Positions 23,889 to 34,100 of a stretch of DNA of 64,000 bases are shown here, piece by piece. Source of the DNA: Favolaschia claudopus (lineage: Eukaryota; Basidiomycota; Agaricomycetes; Agaricales; Mycenaceae); assembly GCA_037176885.1 (NCBI GenBank), contig JAWWNJ010000163.1, forward strand, positions 461,859 through 525,858, given 5' to 3'. A program made the translations under genes and the position numbers. Below the pieces are notes generated by a model. The model searched no databases and had not been told where the DNA came from. It saw only the letters and a program-made list of their open reading frames with translations. Position 1 is the first letter of the stretch. Every line of letters begins with the position of its first letter.

Positions 23889-24817
23889 TGTCAGGGGAAT
23901 CCCCCGCTTCCCCGACCCGCTCCGCTATTCCTTGCATCACTCCAGCCTTCTTGGGAACGCTACTCCCTCCAGACTTCCCCCTTCGTCACATCTTCCTCCT
24001 TCCGACCCCCCGTTCCCTGTGCATGGCCTACTGTCGTAGAGGCCCATGCCACATGCTGTCCTTATGTACAGTATGCCCCTGTTCCCCTCCTCGACAGACT
24101 CCTGTCGACCCTGCGCTCCTACAGCTAGTGCTCAGCGCAACCCGGTTCCCTACTGGTCTTCCGGTCAGACTTCTAGCCCTCCGAGAGCTCTGGTACTCCG
24201 AGCTCTGGTCGTCCGGACCTCCGGCCTTCCGGCTCCGGTCCCCCGGACCCCGGCCCGGCTTCCCACGCTCCCCCGGACCTGGGCCAAGCCCCAGCGGTTC
24301 CGTCGCCCAAGCCTCGATGCTCCGCTGTCTCGCCCTGGCTCTAGCGTCCTTCCCGGGTTCCCTGGGCTCTATTCCTCTGGTCCTCCGACCCTCCGGGCCC
24401 CGAGCTCCGGCCCTCCGGACTCCGGCTCCGGTTTCCCACGCTCCCCGGACCACAGGGTACCTCCGGGCCTCCGTCGGTCTACGGTCTCTGGACCAGTATT
24501 GTGATCCTCCCCCTTCTGGGCATATCCCTGGCTCCCTGCTACTGTTGGATCATCTGATCATTGATATCACATCATAGATGCTGTGCTACTACATAGTTCC
24601 CACGCCTCGTGAGAAGTCACGCGTCACGCGCCCTTTTACTGTGACGCCTGGGCATGGAGACTCCTTACTCTGTTCTCTAAGGATTCTCCCTCTGCCCAGG
24701 TGAGTAGACACTCTTCCTCTTGTTGTAGCTAGTCTTCTAAGGATTCTCCCTCTGCCCAGTGCTTGTTGGACTCTTGAGTACCTCGGGCCTCAGGCCCTGG
24801 CAGCTGTTGCCCTTACA
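23889..24817 (+). repeat. left LTR of element D
   Basis: 929 bp, inverted ends TGTCAGGG/CCCTTACA. It contains runs of CTCCGGACCTCCGG-type words and an internal direct repeat of TCTAAGGATTCTCCCTCTGC at about 24678 and 24736. It matches 48009-48758 and 59536-59727. Confidence 0.82.
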
Positions 24818-25980
24818 GCAGAACAGAGTCACCAATAGCGGACCCTACTCCCTCCTCCTCTGTCCTCACAAGAGTAGCAGACCATCTTGGTGCATTCTTT
24901 GGGCATGGAGGTTGCTGAGTAGCCTCTGCCCCATGGCTTGGTGTAGGATTTGGGTTTTGGGACTGCAACACAAGTATGGTGTGTGTGTCTACCACTGAAA
25001 GTCTTCTTCCCTCTCCCTCCTGCATCCCATGGACCCCCTCCTCGGCATTTGCCACCTCTCGTCGACTTCCCCTCCTCTTGTGTGTGGCCAACTGCCGTTT
25101 AGGCTCGTGCCAGATGCCACTGCTCGTCACTGGCTCACACTGGCACTTCGACTACTCCTTCCCTTCTCCCCCTGTGACCTTGGGTCTGTTCCTGTGTCGT
25201 CTGGCTGGCTGTGTCATCTGTCTTCGAGTCTCACTCCCCCTCTTGACCGGTGAGCTTCCTTTCCTCTTGCCTTCGTGGGTGTGGCTTGGAGGGAGCACTG
25301 TCGAGAGTTGCGAGGTTGCTCAAGTCCATATCTCCCCGGCCTCCCCGTCCTTAGGGGTGTCCGCCGGTGCCTAGGGACCTCTGAGCGCCTGCAGTCTGCA
25401 TGGAGATTGGGTGGCGGGGCAACTTGTTGCTGGCAGCTCGTCGAGCCGCTACAGTTGCCACCCCCTTCATTCGAAGGACTCTCCTATCGTGCGGGCTGTA
25501 GTCAACTACACCTCTTCATCTGCTTTCTCTGGGTACTCCTGTGTTTGTGCAAGAGCGGGAAGCTTACGTCTGGGCTTGCTGGGGGCCATCCGCTGCCTTC
25601 TCTGCAGCCTGGTGTCTGACTCGCACCCTTCCCTTCCGCTCTCCATCCCATCCCTCCCCTTGACTCTGTGTCCTGGCGTCTGTGTGTTTGTCCAATGTAA
25701 CGTCCCCGCGGCAGCGGTGGCGTTGACGGCGGGGATTCATGATTCGCCTTGATACTGTTGTCTCGTATTGCGTGGTCGCAATCATGAAGGGGGGCTCCTT
25801 GCGCCGCGTCACTTGATTTCAAGGGGGGAATGTTGATTCTGACCTCTCCCCTGTGATGCTCGCCGTGGGGGCTCCTTGCTCATGCGCACCGCTGCACTTT
25901 AGGTGGACTCTGCCTGGTGAAGGGGGGCTCGCTCCCTCTCCCCTGCCTTCACCATGTCCACCTAGTGCATAGTGTCCCGC
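24818..25980. other. internal region of D, left of C; non-coding
   Basis: About 1.16 kb of C/T-rich DNA with no recognisable protein. Near 25805-25835 a short palindrome (CTTGATTTCAAG) is followed by a G run, like the hairpin-purine modules of the other elements. Near 25915 there is a GGTGAAGG...CCTTCACC hairpin. CCGC at 25977-25980 is the left target duplication of element C. Confidence 0.55.
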
Positions 25981-27792
25981 TGATAGGGCCGCCCAGCGGC
26001 TAGGCATGAAATGCCCGGAATTTATCGATTTTCGAGACCTATCAGCGGGAGAAGTGAGGCTAGGATACTAGAAGATATGCCCGTCCTCGCGGGCAGTATC
26101 TTATTGCTGTGGATGGCCGACAAGCTGGTGGGACACCAACGGGTAGCAGCGGCTTAGCGACGTTTCCCTAAACATGGGTGCGAGACTCTGCCGCTGACTA
26201 TTTCTAAACTGCCGGGCCAAGAGACTTAGTGGGAAACTACTATCTCAAGGTGCTGGAGGCGACCAAGAGGAACTACCAACCTCCCTGAGGTTAGGCGCTC
26301 ACCCGCCGACCAACATGAAGAAGATCTAGCGGGGGACCATACTGAGTTCAACTTCGAACTCAGGACGGCCACCACTCTACCGACGGAAGGAATCACCGGC
26401 AGGCTTTAACCGAGCACGCCGGCTGATTACAGACAGCCGGGACTTAACCGACTGCCAGCGGGAGCACCTCGGAGCCAGCGGCTATCCAGCCAACGGCTCT
26501 GTCAGAAGGATGAGAAGGACATGGCGAGTTGCCGGGGGCATTTCCCGCTGATCGCGGACAACCCGAACGGCGAGTGGCGAGCCGCTAACGCGACTCGGCT
26601 CTCCCTATTTTCCCTGGAACTTAGACTGTTCTGAAGATGGAAGACGAGACGAACTTGACCGCTGTCGAGCCGTTGACTAACTACTCAGCGGGAAGCCTTT
26701 TCGACTTCAACTCGACCAGCGGCAGGACCATATTATGAAGGAGGAATTTCGTGTCTCCTCCCGGGACATGGCAACCAGCACGCCATTGCATTGCAATAAG
26801 GCGCAATACCCACCCGCCCGCATGGACTTTCTCCGGGAGGCAGTCTTTTCACTCACGACTCGCAATCCTGAATATACCATTGGTTCCCAGCGGGCGCGGC
26901 ATCAAACTTGGACACTCTCTCATCATGATTTTATTTGGTTGTTTCTGCTCCCGCTGCATGTATTTAATCTCCCGGTGTACTTTTTGTTACTCAGTCAATT
27001 ACCTACCCGAAGACAAGGGCAGTTTGTAGCGGACTCTAGAATTTGAATTGAACTTTGAAAGAGACTAGACTTGATATCTGAGAGAGACTCGAGTGATACG
27101 GAAAGACTTGTGGCATACCGAGCCGCCAGAACTTCGAGAGCCCCGCCAGCCTTTGAGCCCGAGCCCTCCTGAAATACGAAGCCCCGTTTCTTGCCGTTCC
27201 GCGGTATAACCAAGACCCCCGTTCGTGCTTGATTCCGCGCCGTCGACGCCCCGTGTGCCAGCCGTTCCGCGGTATAACCAAGACCCCCGTTCGAGCTTGC
27301 CGCCGCGTAGTGGTGTAACTGCCCGGGTCACTGTTAGTGTCCGCGCCATCGACATAAGAGCCCCGCTTCTCGCCAGAGCCGCGCCGGTCGTATAAGAACC
27401 CCGTCCCGCTGAGCCGCGCCTTCTGCCCGCCGGTTGTCATCCAGAAAGCTTCTTGCCGGTTGACGATCCACTACCGGGCGACGCTTTTCTATTGGCACGG
27501 AGACCCTCCCCGCTAGACTCAGAATTTCTCATTTCGAAGTCTCAGAAAGAGTGACTCTTCGCTTCTCCCGCTGCGAATAGTTTTGCCCGCTACGTTCTCG
27601 CTAGACAATCTAGTAGTTCGTCCCGCTCAAACGTAGCGACCTTGATCGATTGAAGCTTGCACAAGTATTCTGAGGGACGATACGTGCTCCCGCCACCCCG
27701 AACACACACACACACACACGTCGTATTGGATTAGATTTTGTGATTTTTATATTTCGGTATATTTCACGCCTACACCTACACGCACCGTTTCA
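25981..27792 (+). repeat. 5' LTR of element C
   Basis: 1812 bp. It carries many AGCGGG/CCCGCT words, a 63-bp internal direct repeat around TTCCGCGGTATAACCAAGAC (27197 and 27260), several TATAA-then-CCCCG units between 27170 and 27400, and a CA dinucleotide run at about 27700-27718. It drives transcription of gag-pol. Small open frames in it are not supported as genes. Confidence 0.92.
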
Positions 27793-27794
27793 TC

Positions 27795-27814
27795 TGGAGC
27801 CCACCGCGAGGGGT
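27795..27814 (+). other. primer-binding site of element C
   Basis: Two bases after the LTR end lies TGGAGCCCACCGCGAGGGGT, which begins with TGG as expected for pairing to a tRNA 3' CCA end. The same 20 bases occur at the matching place in element B, so both use the same tRNA. Which tRNA it is cannot be settled without the genome. Confidence 0.8.
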
Positions 27815-27954
27815 GACAGATTATTTGTGTCAAGTCGAAAGAAATCGCTTGTGGACGCTGCTATAACCTAGCACGAACCATCCGCCGGTTGACTCGAGAA
27901 TAGAATATACACCCGCCCGTTGAGCCGTTAGCTCCAGGCCCGCTATAGAAGATT

Positions 27955-29886
27955 TTGCCATTTAGTTTCGGAGGAGACGTGGCTTCAGAAGGACGATCCG
28001 CTAGAGCACCACCACCAAAACCTCGGTCAACCAACACTAGCCTACGTGCCGCTGCCGCTGCTCTCGATCTCGAGACTGACGATCCTTCCCGCCCGCCTGT
28101 TGCTCTTGCCCGGGAACTCTATTCTCTGCGCGGACGAACCCAAGCTCACGCTTATCGTACCCGCCAAACCCAGTCGTTGAGCCCCTCTGCTCCGCTGGAA
28201 CAACAAACCTCAACTCAACCGCCCGGCACAAGACCTGTTACGCCCGACGGTGCAGCTACCCAGTCGTCGACGACTCTTTCGTCTGTCTCTTCACCACTAC
28301 TCAACACTTCACCAACCCCTTCAAATAATCCGATGGCTGACGACGGCAACAACAACCCTGTCGTTCGAGGAAAGAAGCGCGCGCCGGAACCATGGGACAG
28401 GAACGCCCCGCTCTTCAAAGAGGAAGAGCCGGAGGAGCTTGTTCGTTTCCTGGACCATGTGGAGCGTATGATGGAATTAGATGAGACGCCGGATGATAAG
28501 AAGAACGAGTTTGTCTGCCGCTATACTGCTCAGGCAACCGCCGAGGAGTGGCGGCAATTCGCCTCGTATTCTAAGAAGTTCGACGACTTTAAGAAAGAAA
28601 TCCTGGAAAATTACCCGTCCGTAGTCGACCAAAAGAAGGGCTCTGTGCAGAAATTGCACCGGCAGCTTCGTAAGTTCACGGAAGAGGGGATCGACCGGGA
28701 CGATGAAGACGAACTCATGCGCCTAATGCGCGTCATGAACGTCGAGGCGAACAAGCTTCTCGATTCGAAATTAATTTCGCACCGGGAGGCTCTCCCGATG
28801 TTCTTCTCCAAGTTGAGTCCTGAGTTCAAGGAACGGATTCTGGAGAACCTCGAGCGGAAACCTCCCGCTGCCGGGGATGATGCTGACGAGCCAGAGGTCC
28901 GCACATGGACGCTGGCCGAGGTCATGACTGAAGCCAAAAGGATCGCAAAACGCTCGACCGCTAACTCTGAGTTCTTTGGCGCCTCTGACCGGGGTTACTC
29001 GAGCAAGTCCAAGACCTCCAGCGGGTCTGGAAAGGCGTCGAGCGGGCGATCCATACTACCTCACCCAAACGTGACGGTAAAGAAAGAAGAGGAGGACCCT
29101 AACAAGTCCCTTCTTGAGACGATTAAGGTGTCGGTCGTCACTATGATGGAGCGGCTGGATAACCAGACCTCCCAATTAAAAGAGATCGACGCCGCGACCA
29201 AGAAGAGGATGGCCGAGTTGGAGTCCTTCTATAAGTCCCTACCGGGCAGAGTCCCAGGCGCCGCTGACTCCCAGTCTTTCCCGCGAATGCCAACCGTGCA
29301 ATTCAAAGGGAACCTGGCGGATCAGGGGTGTCTTTATTGCGACAAGTTCGGGCACTTTAGAGATAAGTGTCTCATTCGGCAAGCCCACATAGGGAGTGGA
29401 AAGATGAAGGTCGTAGGGTTCAGAGACTGTTTCCCCGATGGGATACCAATCCCGAAAGACGGGCACAAGTCCAAGAAGCAGCAGGTAGAGGAGTACCGCC
29501 CGGCCGCCCAACCCACGGCCGCTGCGCAAAACTACCAGTCTGTCTTCGCTCAGCTCTCCGTTCTTGACATGGACGAGCAGGAGCTGGAAGCCGCGCAAGC
29601 CGCGTTCAGCCAGAACGAGGAATTCTACTATGACCCGAGAGAAGAAGAATTGGTTTCCTTGCGAGCTGAGCAAGTAAACCTCCAGCGGCAAGTGACGCAA
29701 CTCCAGTCGCATGGTTCAGGGGGTGTTCAACCACCCCTTGTGGCTCATCAAAGCCAATCTCCCCCGCCGCAATTCGACGCCAACGCTGTTGCGATTCTGC
29801 TGGCGGCTGTCTCAGCGAACTCTCGCTCTTCCAACGGGGCTGGTCCTTCCCGAACGGGGAACGGCGTCGAAGGTGAGCATTTTTAG
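27955..29886 (+). CDS. Gag polyprotein of element C
   Basis: Open frame of 643 codons if begun at the TTG at 27955; the first in-frame ATG is at 28333 (MADDGNNNPV), so the true start may be there or at a non-AUG codon. The capsid-like part covers roughly residues 140-330 and contains EELVRFLDHVERMM, AEEWRQFASYSKKF and ALPMFFSKLSPEFKERIL. A CCHC zinc knuckle lies at residues 459-472 (C459, C462, H467, C472). A Gln/Pro-rich tail follows. Gag packages the element RNA into particles. The frame ends at a TAG preceded by five Ts, where a -1 shift would continue into the protease frame. Confidence 0.88.
   Translation: MPFSFGGDVASEGRSARAPPPKPRSTNTSLRAAAAALDLETDDPSRPPVALARELYSLRGRTQAHAYRTRQTQSLSPSAPLEQQTSTQPPGTRPVTPDGAATQSSTTLSSVSSPLLNTSPTPSNNPMADDGNNNPVVRGKKRAPEPWDRNAPLFKEEEPEELVRFLDHVERMMELDETPDDKKNEFVCRYTAQATAEEWRQFASYSKKFDDFKKEILENYPSVVDQKKGSVQKLHRQLRKFTEEGIDRDDEDELMRLMRVMNVEANKLLDSKLISHREALPMFFSKLSPEFKERILENLERKPPAAGDDADEPEVRTWTLAEVMTEAKRIAKRSTANSEFFGASDRGYSSKSKTSSGSGKASSGRSILPHPNVTVKKEEEDPNKSLLETIKVSVVTMMERLDNQTSQLKEIDAATKKRMAELESFYKSLPGRVPGAADSQSFPRMPTVQFKGNLADQGCLYCDKFGHFRDKCLIRQAHIGSGKMKVVGFRDCFPDGIPIPKDGHKSKKQQVEEYRPAAQPTAAAQNYQSVFAQLSVLDMDEQELEAAQAAFSQNEEFYYDPREEELVSLRAEQVNLQRQVTQLQSHGSGGVQPPLVAHQSQSPPPQFDANAVAILLAAVSANSRSSNGAGPSRTGNGVEGEHF
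29880..29886 (+). other. candidate -1 frameshift site, gag to protease
   Basis: Five Ts run directly into the gag stop (CAT TTT TAG). The -1 frame is open from just upstream (its last TGA is at about 29874-29876) through to the protease ORF. A slip on TTT with the stop codon in the A site would fuse the frames. A missing T in the assembly would give the same picture. Confidence 0.5.
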
Positions 29887-29972
29887 AGAGTTCGAGGAAG
29901 GGGGCCAAGGGGAAACCCACTGCGGATAAGCCCCCGGAGAACCGACAAGCACGCCCGCCCGCAGGAAAGAAA

Positions 29973-31136
29973 ATGGAAGTTGTGATGCCGAAGTTGCCCT
30001 ATAAACCGAGGACGATACGAAAGCCCGCTGTCGAAGCACAGCCGGCGATCGTGGAAACCAAGGAAAAGGAGCGGGAGGAGACAGAAGAACAAAATGGCAC
30101 TCAGCCGCCGGAACTTCCGTATAGGAAGGTTCCCCCGGTCAAGCCAGCTAAAAGGCCCAACGAACCCAGAGTTCGGCCGGCGGGAAATGCGCCGCCAGCG
30201 GCCAACGAAAAGAACTACGAGTTGAAGGCGCCCGTAGAGGACCAGGAAGATGAGGAGGTCGAATCCTTGATAAAGGAGATCTTTGGAAGCCTGGAAATAG
30301 CGCTCCCGCTGGGGAGGTTGTTCGCCCTCAGCCCGAAGTTGCTGCGTCAGGCTAAGGCGTTGCTCTCGAAGAAGAGAGTCTCGCCCGCTGTTCGAGTCAC
30401 CCTCGAGCAATTGATTAGCCACGCAGAGAAAGAAGCCGACGAAGATGATGAGTCCTCCAGCGTAGCCTTGGAGGACCTCCCTTATGAAGCATTAGTTCAG
30501 GTCTCAACTGTGGCCGATGGACTCATGCCAGCGGGAGCTCTCATCACTGTCGACCCGGCAGTGCAATATTGGCAGTCGGTAGCCGATGGTGAGCCGGTGA
30601 GAGAAATCTTCGTCGCGATCTCCGAAGCTTCTGCTGGAGAATCAGCGGCCCTGAGAGTGGTCTTCCCGCTCATTCATGGAGCCGCCGAAGTAGAATGCAT
30701 TCTGGATGGTGGATCACAGATCGTGTCCATGGCCCTGTCGGTAGCCACCGAGCTAGGAGTCAGCTGGGACCCCGATAACTGTATCCACATGATGAGCGCC
30801 AACGGGCAAACCGAAAAGTCAGTCGGGTTAGCGAGGAACGTCCCCTTCAGGTTCGGCGATATGACAGTGTACCTACAAGTGCATGTTATACGGAACCCGG
30901 CATACAAAGTGCTGTTGGGGCGGCCCTTCGAAATTCTGACCGCCAGCGGTATCAAAAATACTTCTGACGGGAACCAGTTCCTGACTCTGACCGACCCCTC
31001 CACTTCGAAGCGGGTGGTCGTCCCTACCTTCCCCAGGGGTCAGCGGCGGCAGGTGCGGCGCGTACAAAACGATGCGCCACCGGCTGCGCAGACGAGCGGC
31101 GAAGAGGAACAAAATTTTCAGAATTCGAGGAGTTGA
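29973..31136 (+). CDS. retropepsin-like aspartic protease of element C
   Basis: 387 codons from the first ATG, but the frame is open back to the gag stop, so it is probably made as a Gag-Pro fusion. The first half is charged and disordered (KEKEREETEEQ, EDQEDEEVES). The protease core begins near residue 230: ECILDGGSQIVSM carries the catalytic Asp (D245) in a D-G-G setting instead of the usual D-S/T-G, and VLLGRPF is the conserved C-terminal Leu-Gly block. It processes the polyprotein. The frame ends at 31136, overlapping the next one, with a slippery heptamer just before. Confidence 0.85.
   Translation: MEVVMPKLPYKPRTIRKPAVEAQPAIVETKEKEREETEEQNGTQPPELPYRKVPPVKPAKRPNEPRVRPAGNAPPAANEKNYELKAPVEDQEDEEVESLIKEIFGSLEIALPLGRLFALSPKLLRQAKALLSKKRVSPAVRVTLEQLISHAEKEADEDDESSSVALEDLPYEALVQVSTVADGLMPAGALITVDPAVQYWQSVADGEPVREIFVAISEASAGESAALRVVFPLIHGAAEVECILDGGSQIVSMALSVATELGVSWDPDNCIHMMSANGQTEKSVGLARNVPFRFGDMTVYLQVHVIRNPAYKVLLGRPFEILTASGIKNTSDGNQFLTLTDPSTSKRVVVPTFPRGQRRQVRRVQNDAPPAAQTSGEEEQNFQNSRS
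31112..31118 (+). other. candidate -1 slippery heptamer, protease to pol
   Basis: In the protease frame the codons are CAA AAT TTT, giving A-AAT-TTT, a match to the X-XXY-YYZ rule. The pol frame is -1 to it and open across this point. The protease stop follows 15 bases later. Confidence 0.6.
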
Positions 31137-34100
31137 TTAACCATCAAGGAGAGTTAGCGGTTCAGATAGAACTGGACGAGAATAATGTTCCTAGAATTTG
31201 CGCTTTGATGAAATCTGGAGAAGAGGGGTTTTCGATGGCCGAGACGAAAATGGCCTACCTAGCGGCTGCCATGCCAGAAGTTGATGACAAACCCGCTGCT
31301 CAGCTATTTCAGGAATATAATGAGCAGCTGACAGAAGGAAAGAACGTCGGCGAATCCTATGTAGCCATCGTAGCTAATATAACGGATAAAGTCAGAGAGA
31401 AACTGAAGGACCCAGCCGCTGTGTTCATGACAGCCGGTGCCGATGTTGAGTCGCTCAAACAGGAGCGGTCTCGGCATTCAGCGGGGGAGCGCTGTCAGTG
31501 CTGTGACTACGCCGACTGGGTGGTGCCCGGGTTCGAACACAACGAAACGAAAGTGGTGTTGATGGAGGAAATCGTTCCCGAGGGTCACCCGCCTGAAGTC
31601 GAGGTGAAGGAGGTGTTCTCGAAGAAATATAAGCCGGTAGCGCTGAAAGTAAAGCCGGTCCTCGAGCCGCTCCCTCCCGAGTTCAGGATAGAAAGAAATA
31701 TCATTGGGGATCCGCTGCAGAATCTCGTCCCGCTAGACCCTCACCCGCCAGAGTTCGTTCCCGTAGGGAGGTACACAGCGGAAAGGAAAGCGGTAGTGGA
31801 CGAACTGCATAATGATGGGTTCCTGAATGATGAAGAGATGAAGCTGGTTCATCACATGTTATCTATACACGAAAATACAGTAGCATGGGATGACAGTGAA
31901 CGAGGAACTTTCAGGACGGATTTCTTCCCGCCAGTCAAGTTCCCGGTGAAAGCAGACCATAAGGTCTGGGTGGAAAGAAATATTCCCATCCCGCCGGGAC
32001 AACTGGAAGAAGTCTGCAAGGTGCTTAGGGCGAGTATCGACGCCAATATCTACGAACCATCCAACGGCTCGTACCGCACGAAGTACTTTGGAGTTCTGAA
32101 GAGTGATAAGAAGTCAATTCGGTTAGTGCATTCGTTGGAGCCGCTGAACGCGGTAACCATTGCGCACTCTGGGGTGCCTCCCGGCGCCGCGGATCTAGCC
32201 GAACATTTCGCAGGAAGGGCTTGTGGGTCCACGTTTGATCTTTATTCTGGGTACAACCACCGGCTGATTGACCCGGAATCTCGAGATTACACGACCTTCC
32301 AAACTCCGTTTGGGGCGCTTCGATTGGTAAGATTGCCGCAGGGTTGGACCAACTCTGTGCCGATCTTCCACGAAGACGTAACCTACATCCTGCGAGACGA
32401 AATTCCTGCGGTTACCCGGCCGTATATAGATGACGTGCCTGTCGCCGGTGGCTTCACTCGATACGAAAAGCCTGACGGGACGTACGAGACCATCCCTGAG
32501 AACCCGCTGATAAGGGTCTTTGTGTGGTTACACTTGGTAGACTGCAACCGGGTACTTACCCGGCTAGCCTATTCTGGGGCAACTGTAAGCGGGAAGAAGT
32601 TGCAGATTTGCCGGGGAACCTTTAAGGTGGTCGGCCATGTCTGCTCATACGAGGGCATGCGCCCGGATGAAGATAGAATCGGCGTCATTGAGCGTTGGGG
32701 CCCGCTGAAGGATTTCCACGATGTGAAAGCCTTTCTGGGAACTGTGGGCGTTATGAGGATGTTCATCCAAGACTACACGGTCAAAGCTGAACCAATTCAG
32801 AAGCTCACCCGGAAAGAAGTCATATTCGAGTGGGGCCCGCCCCAAGACGCCTGCATGAAAGTTTTGAAGAAGGCTTTGCGAGAATGTCCCGCGCTTAGAC
32901 CTATAAGATATGAATGGGACACCGAAGTGGTGCTGGCGGTTGATACGTCGTACCTTGGAGTTGGAGTGCATGTGTACCAGCGGGATCCTTTGGACCTAAA
33001 TAAGCGGTACTATGCCCGCTTCAGCTCCATACCTTTGAACGAACGGGAGTCGAGGTATTCTCAGCCCAAGCGGGAATTGTTTGGCTTGAAGAGGGCGCTA
33101 GACCACATGCAATATTGGCTGTTGGGCTGCCGCAAGCTGGTCGTCGAGACCGACGCTCAGTACCTCAAAGGCATGTTGGATCACCCGGGAATGGGACCCA
33201 ACGCTACGATCAACCGCTGGATCGAGGAGATCTTAATGTTTCATTTCACTCTGAAGCATGTACCGGGCAAGACTTTCGGGCCAGATGGACTCTCCCGCCG
33301 GCGTATTCAGCCGGGGGATCCAGAGTATGATCATCCAGAAGACGAGTTCGATAATAACGAGCCGCCGGGTCTTCATCCTGAAAGTAGTGCTTGGCCGCCT
33401 CTCAAGAATTTCGAGGATTTCAAGCACGATATTGACACCCGAGGTGGATATATGGTAGCTGAATTGGCGGGAGATGAGGCTCGGTCAGCCGCTGACTTCG
33501 AAAACGACGCCGAACAGGCCTGGGCTTACACCCGCCTTAGTAGAGAATACGTTTTCGAAGTCTTCTCTCAGTCAAAGGGGGACGACAAGCCAGCAGGCGA
33601 GCCGCTGATCCCTGACCTCGAATTGAAGTACGACCCAACGAAGCGGGAACCGTATTCTGAAGACCAACGGTCGGTAGCGGCGAAGCTAGCGGACGAGCGG
33701 CTGCTCCTCATGAAGGAATGGCGGCGAAACACCCTGGCTCGCCCGGATGGCATGAACGACAAAGAATACAAAGCTTTCTTGCGATTCGCCACCGGCTTCT
33801 TCGAGGATGCAGATGGAAAACTCTATCATAAATCCACAACGGGGAGCGCACACCAGTTGGTGGTAGACAAAGAACACCGAATGTATATGATGCGAGCGGC
33901 TCATGATAGCCTAGCTCATCGCGGCGTCTTTGCTACCAAATCCTTGATAGAAATGCGCTTCTGGTGGCCTGAGATGGAGCGGGATGTCACTTGGTACATT
34001 AAGACTTGCGAATTGTGTCAATTGAGGCAAAGGACTTTATTAAAGATCCCGCCCGTTGTCACTCATACCCCTTCGCTCTTCCAAGTGGTACATGTCGACG

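Noticed and set aside
24010..24577. Overlapping open frames on both strands in the D LTR
   Set aside because: Same frames appear in the second LTR copy and are CTCCGG-repeat products; LTRs are not expected to code.
26735..27440. Open frames inside the LTRs of C, identical at 45349-46054
   Set aside because: Copies exist only because the LTR is duplicated; no domain and no conserved pattern.
27695..27720. CA dinucleotide run as a regulatory Z-DNA site
   Set aside because: A simple microsatellite in the LTR; nothing supports a function.
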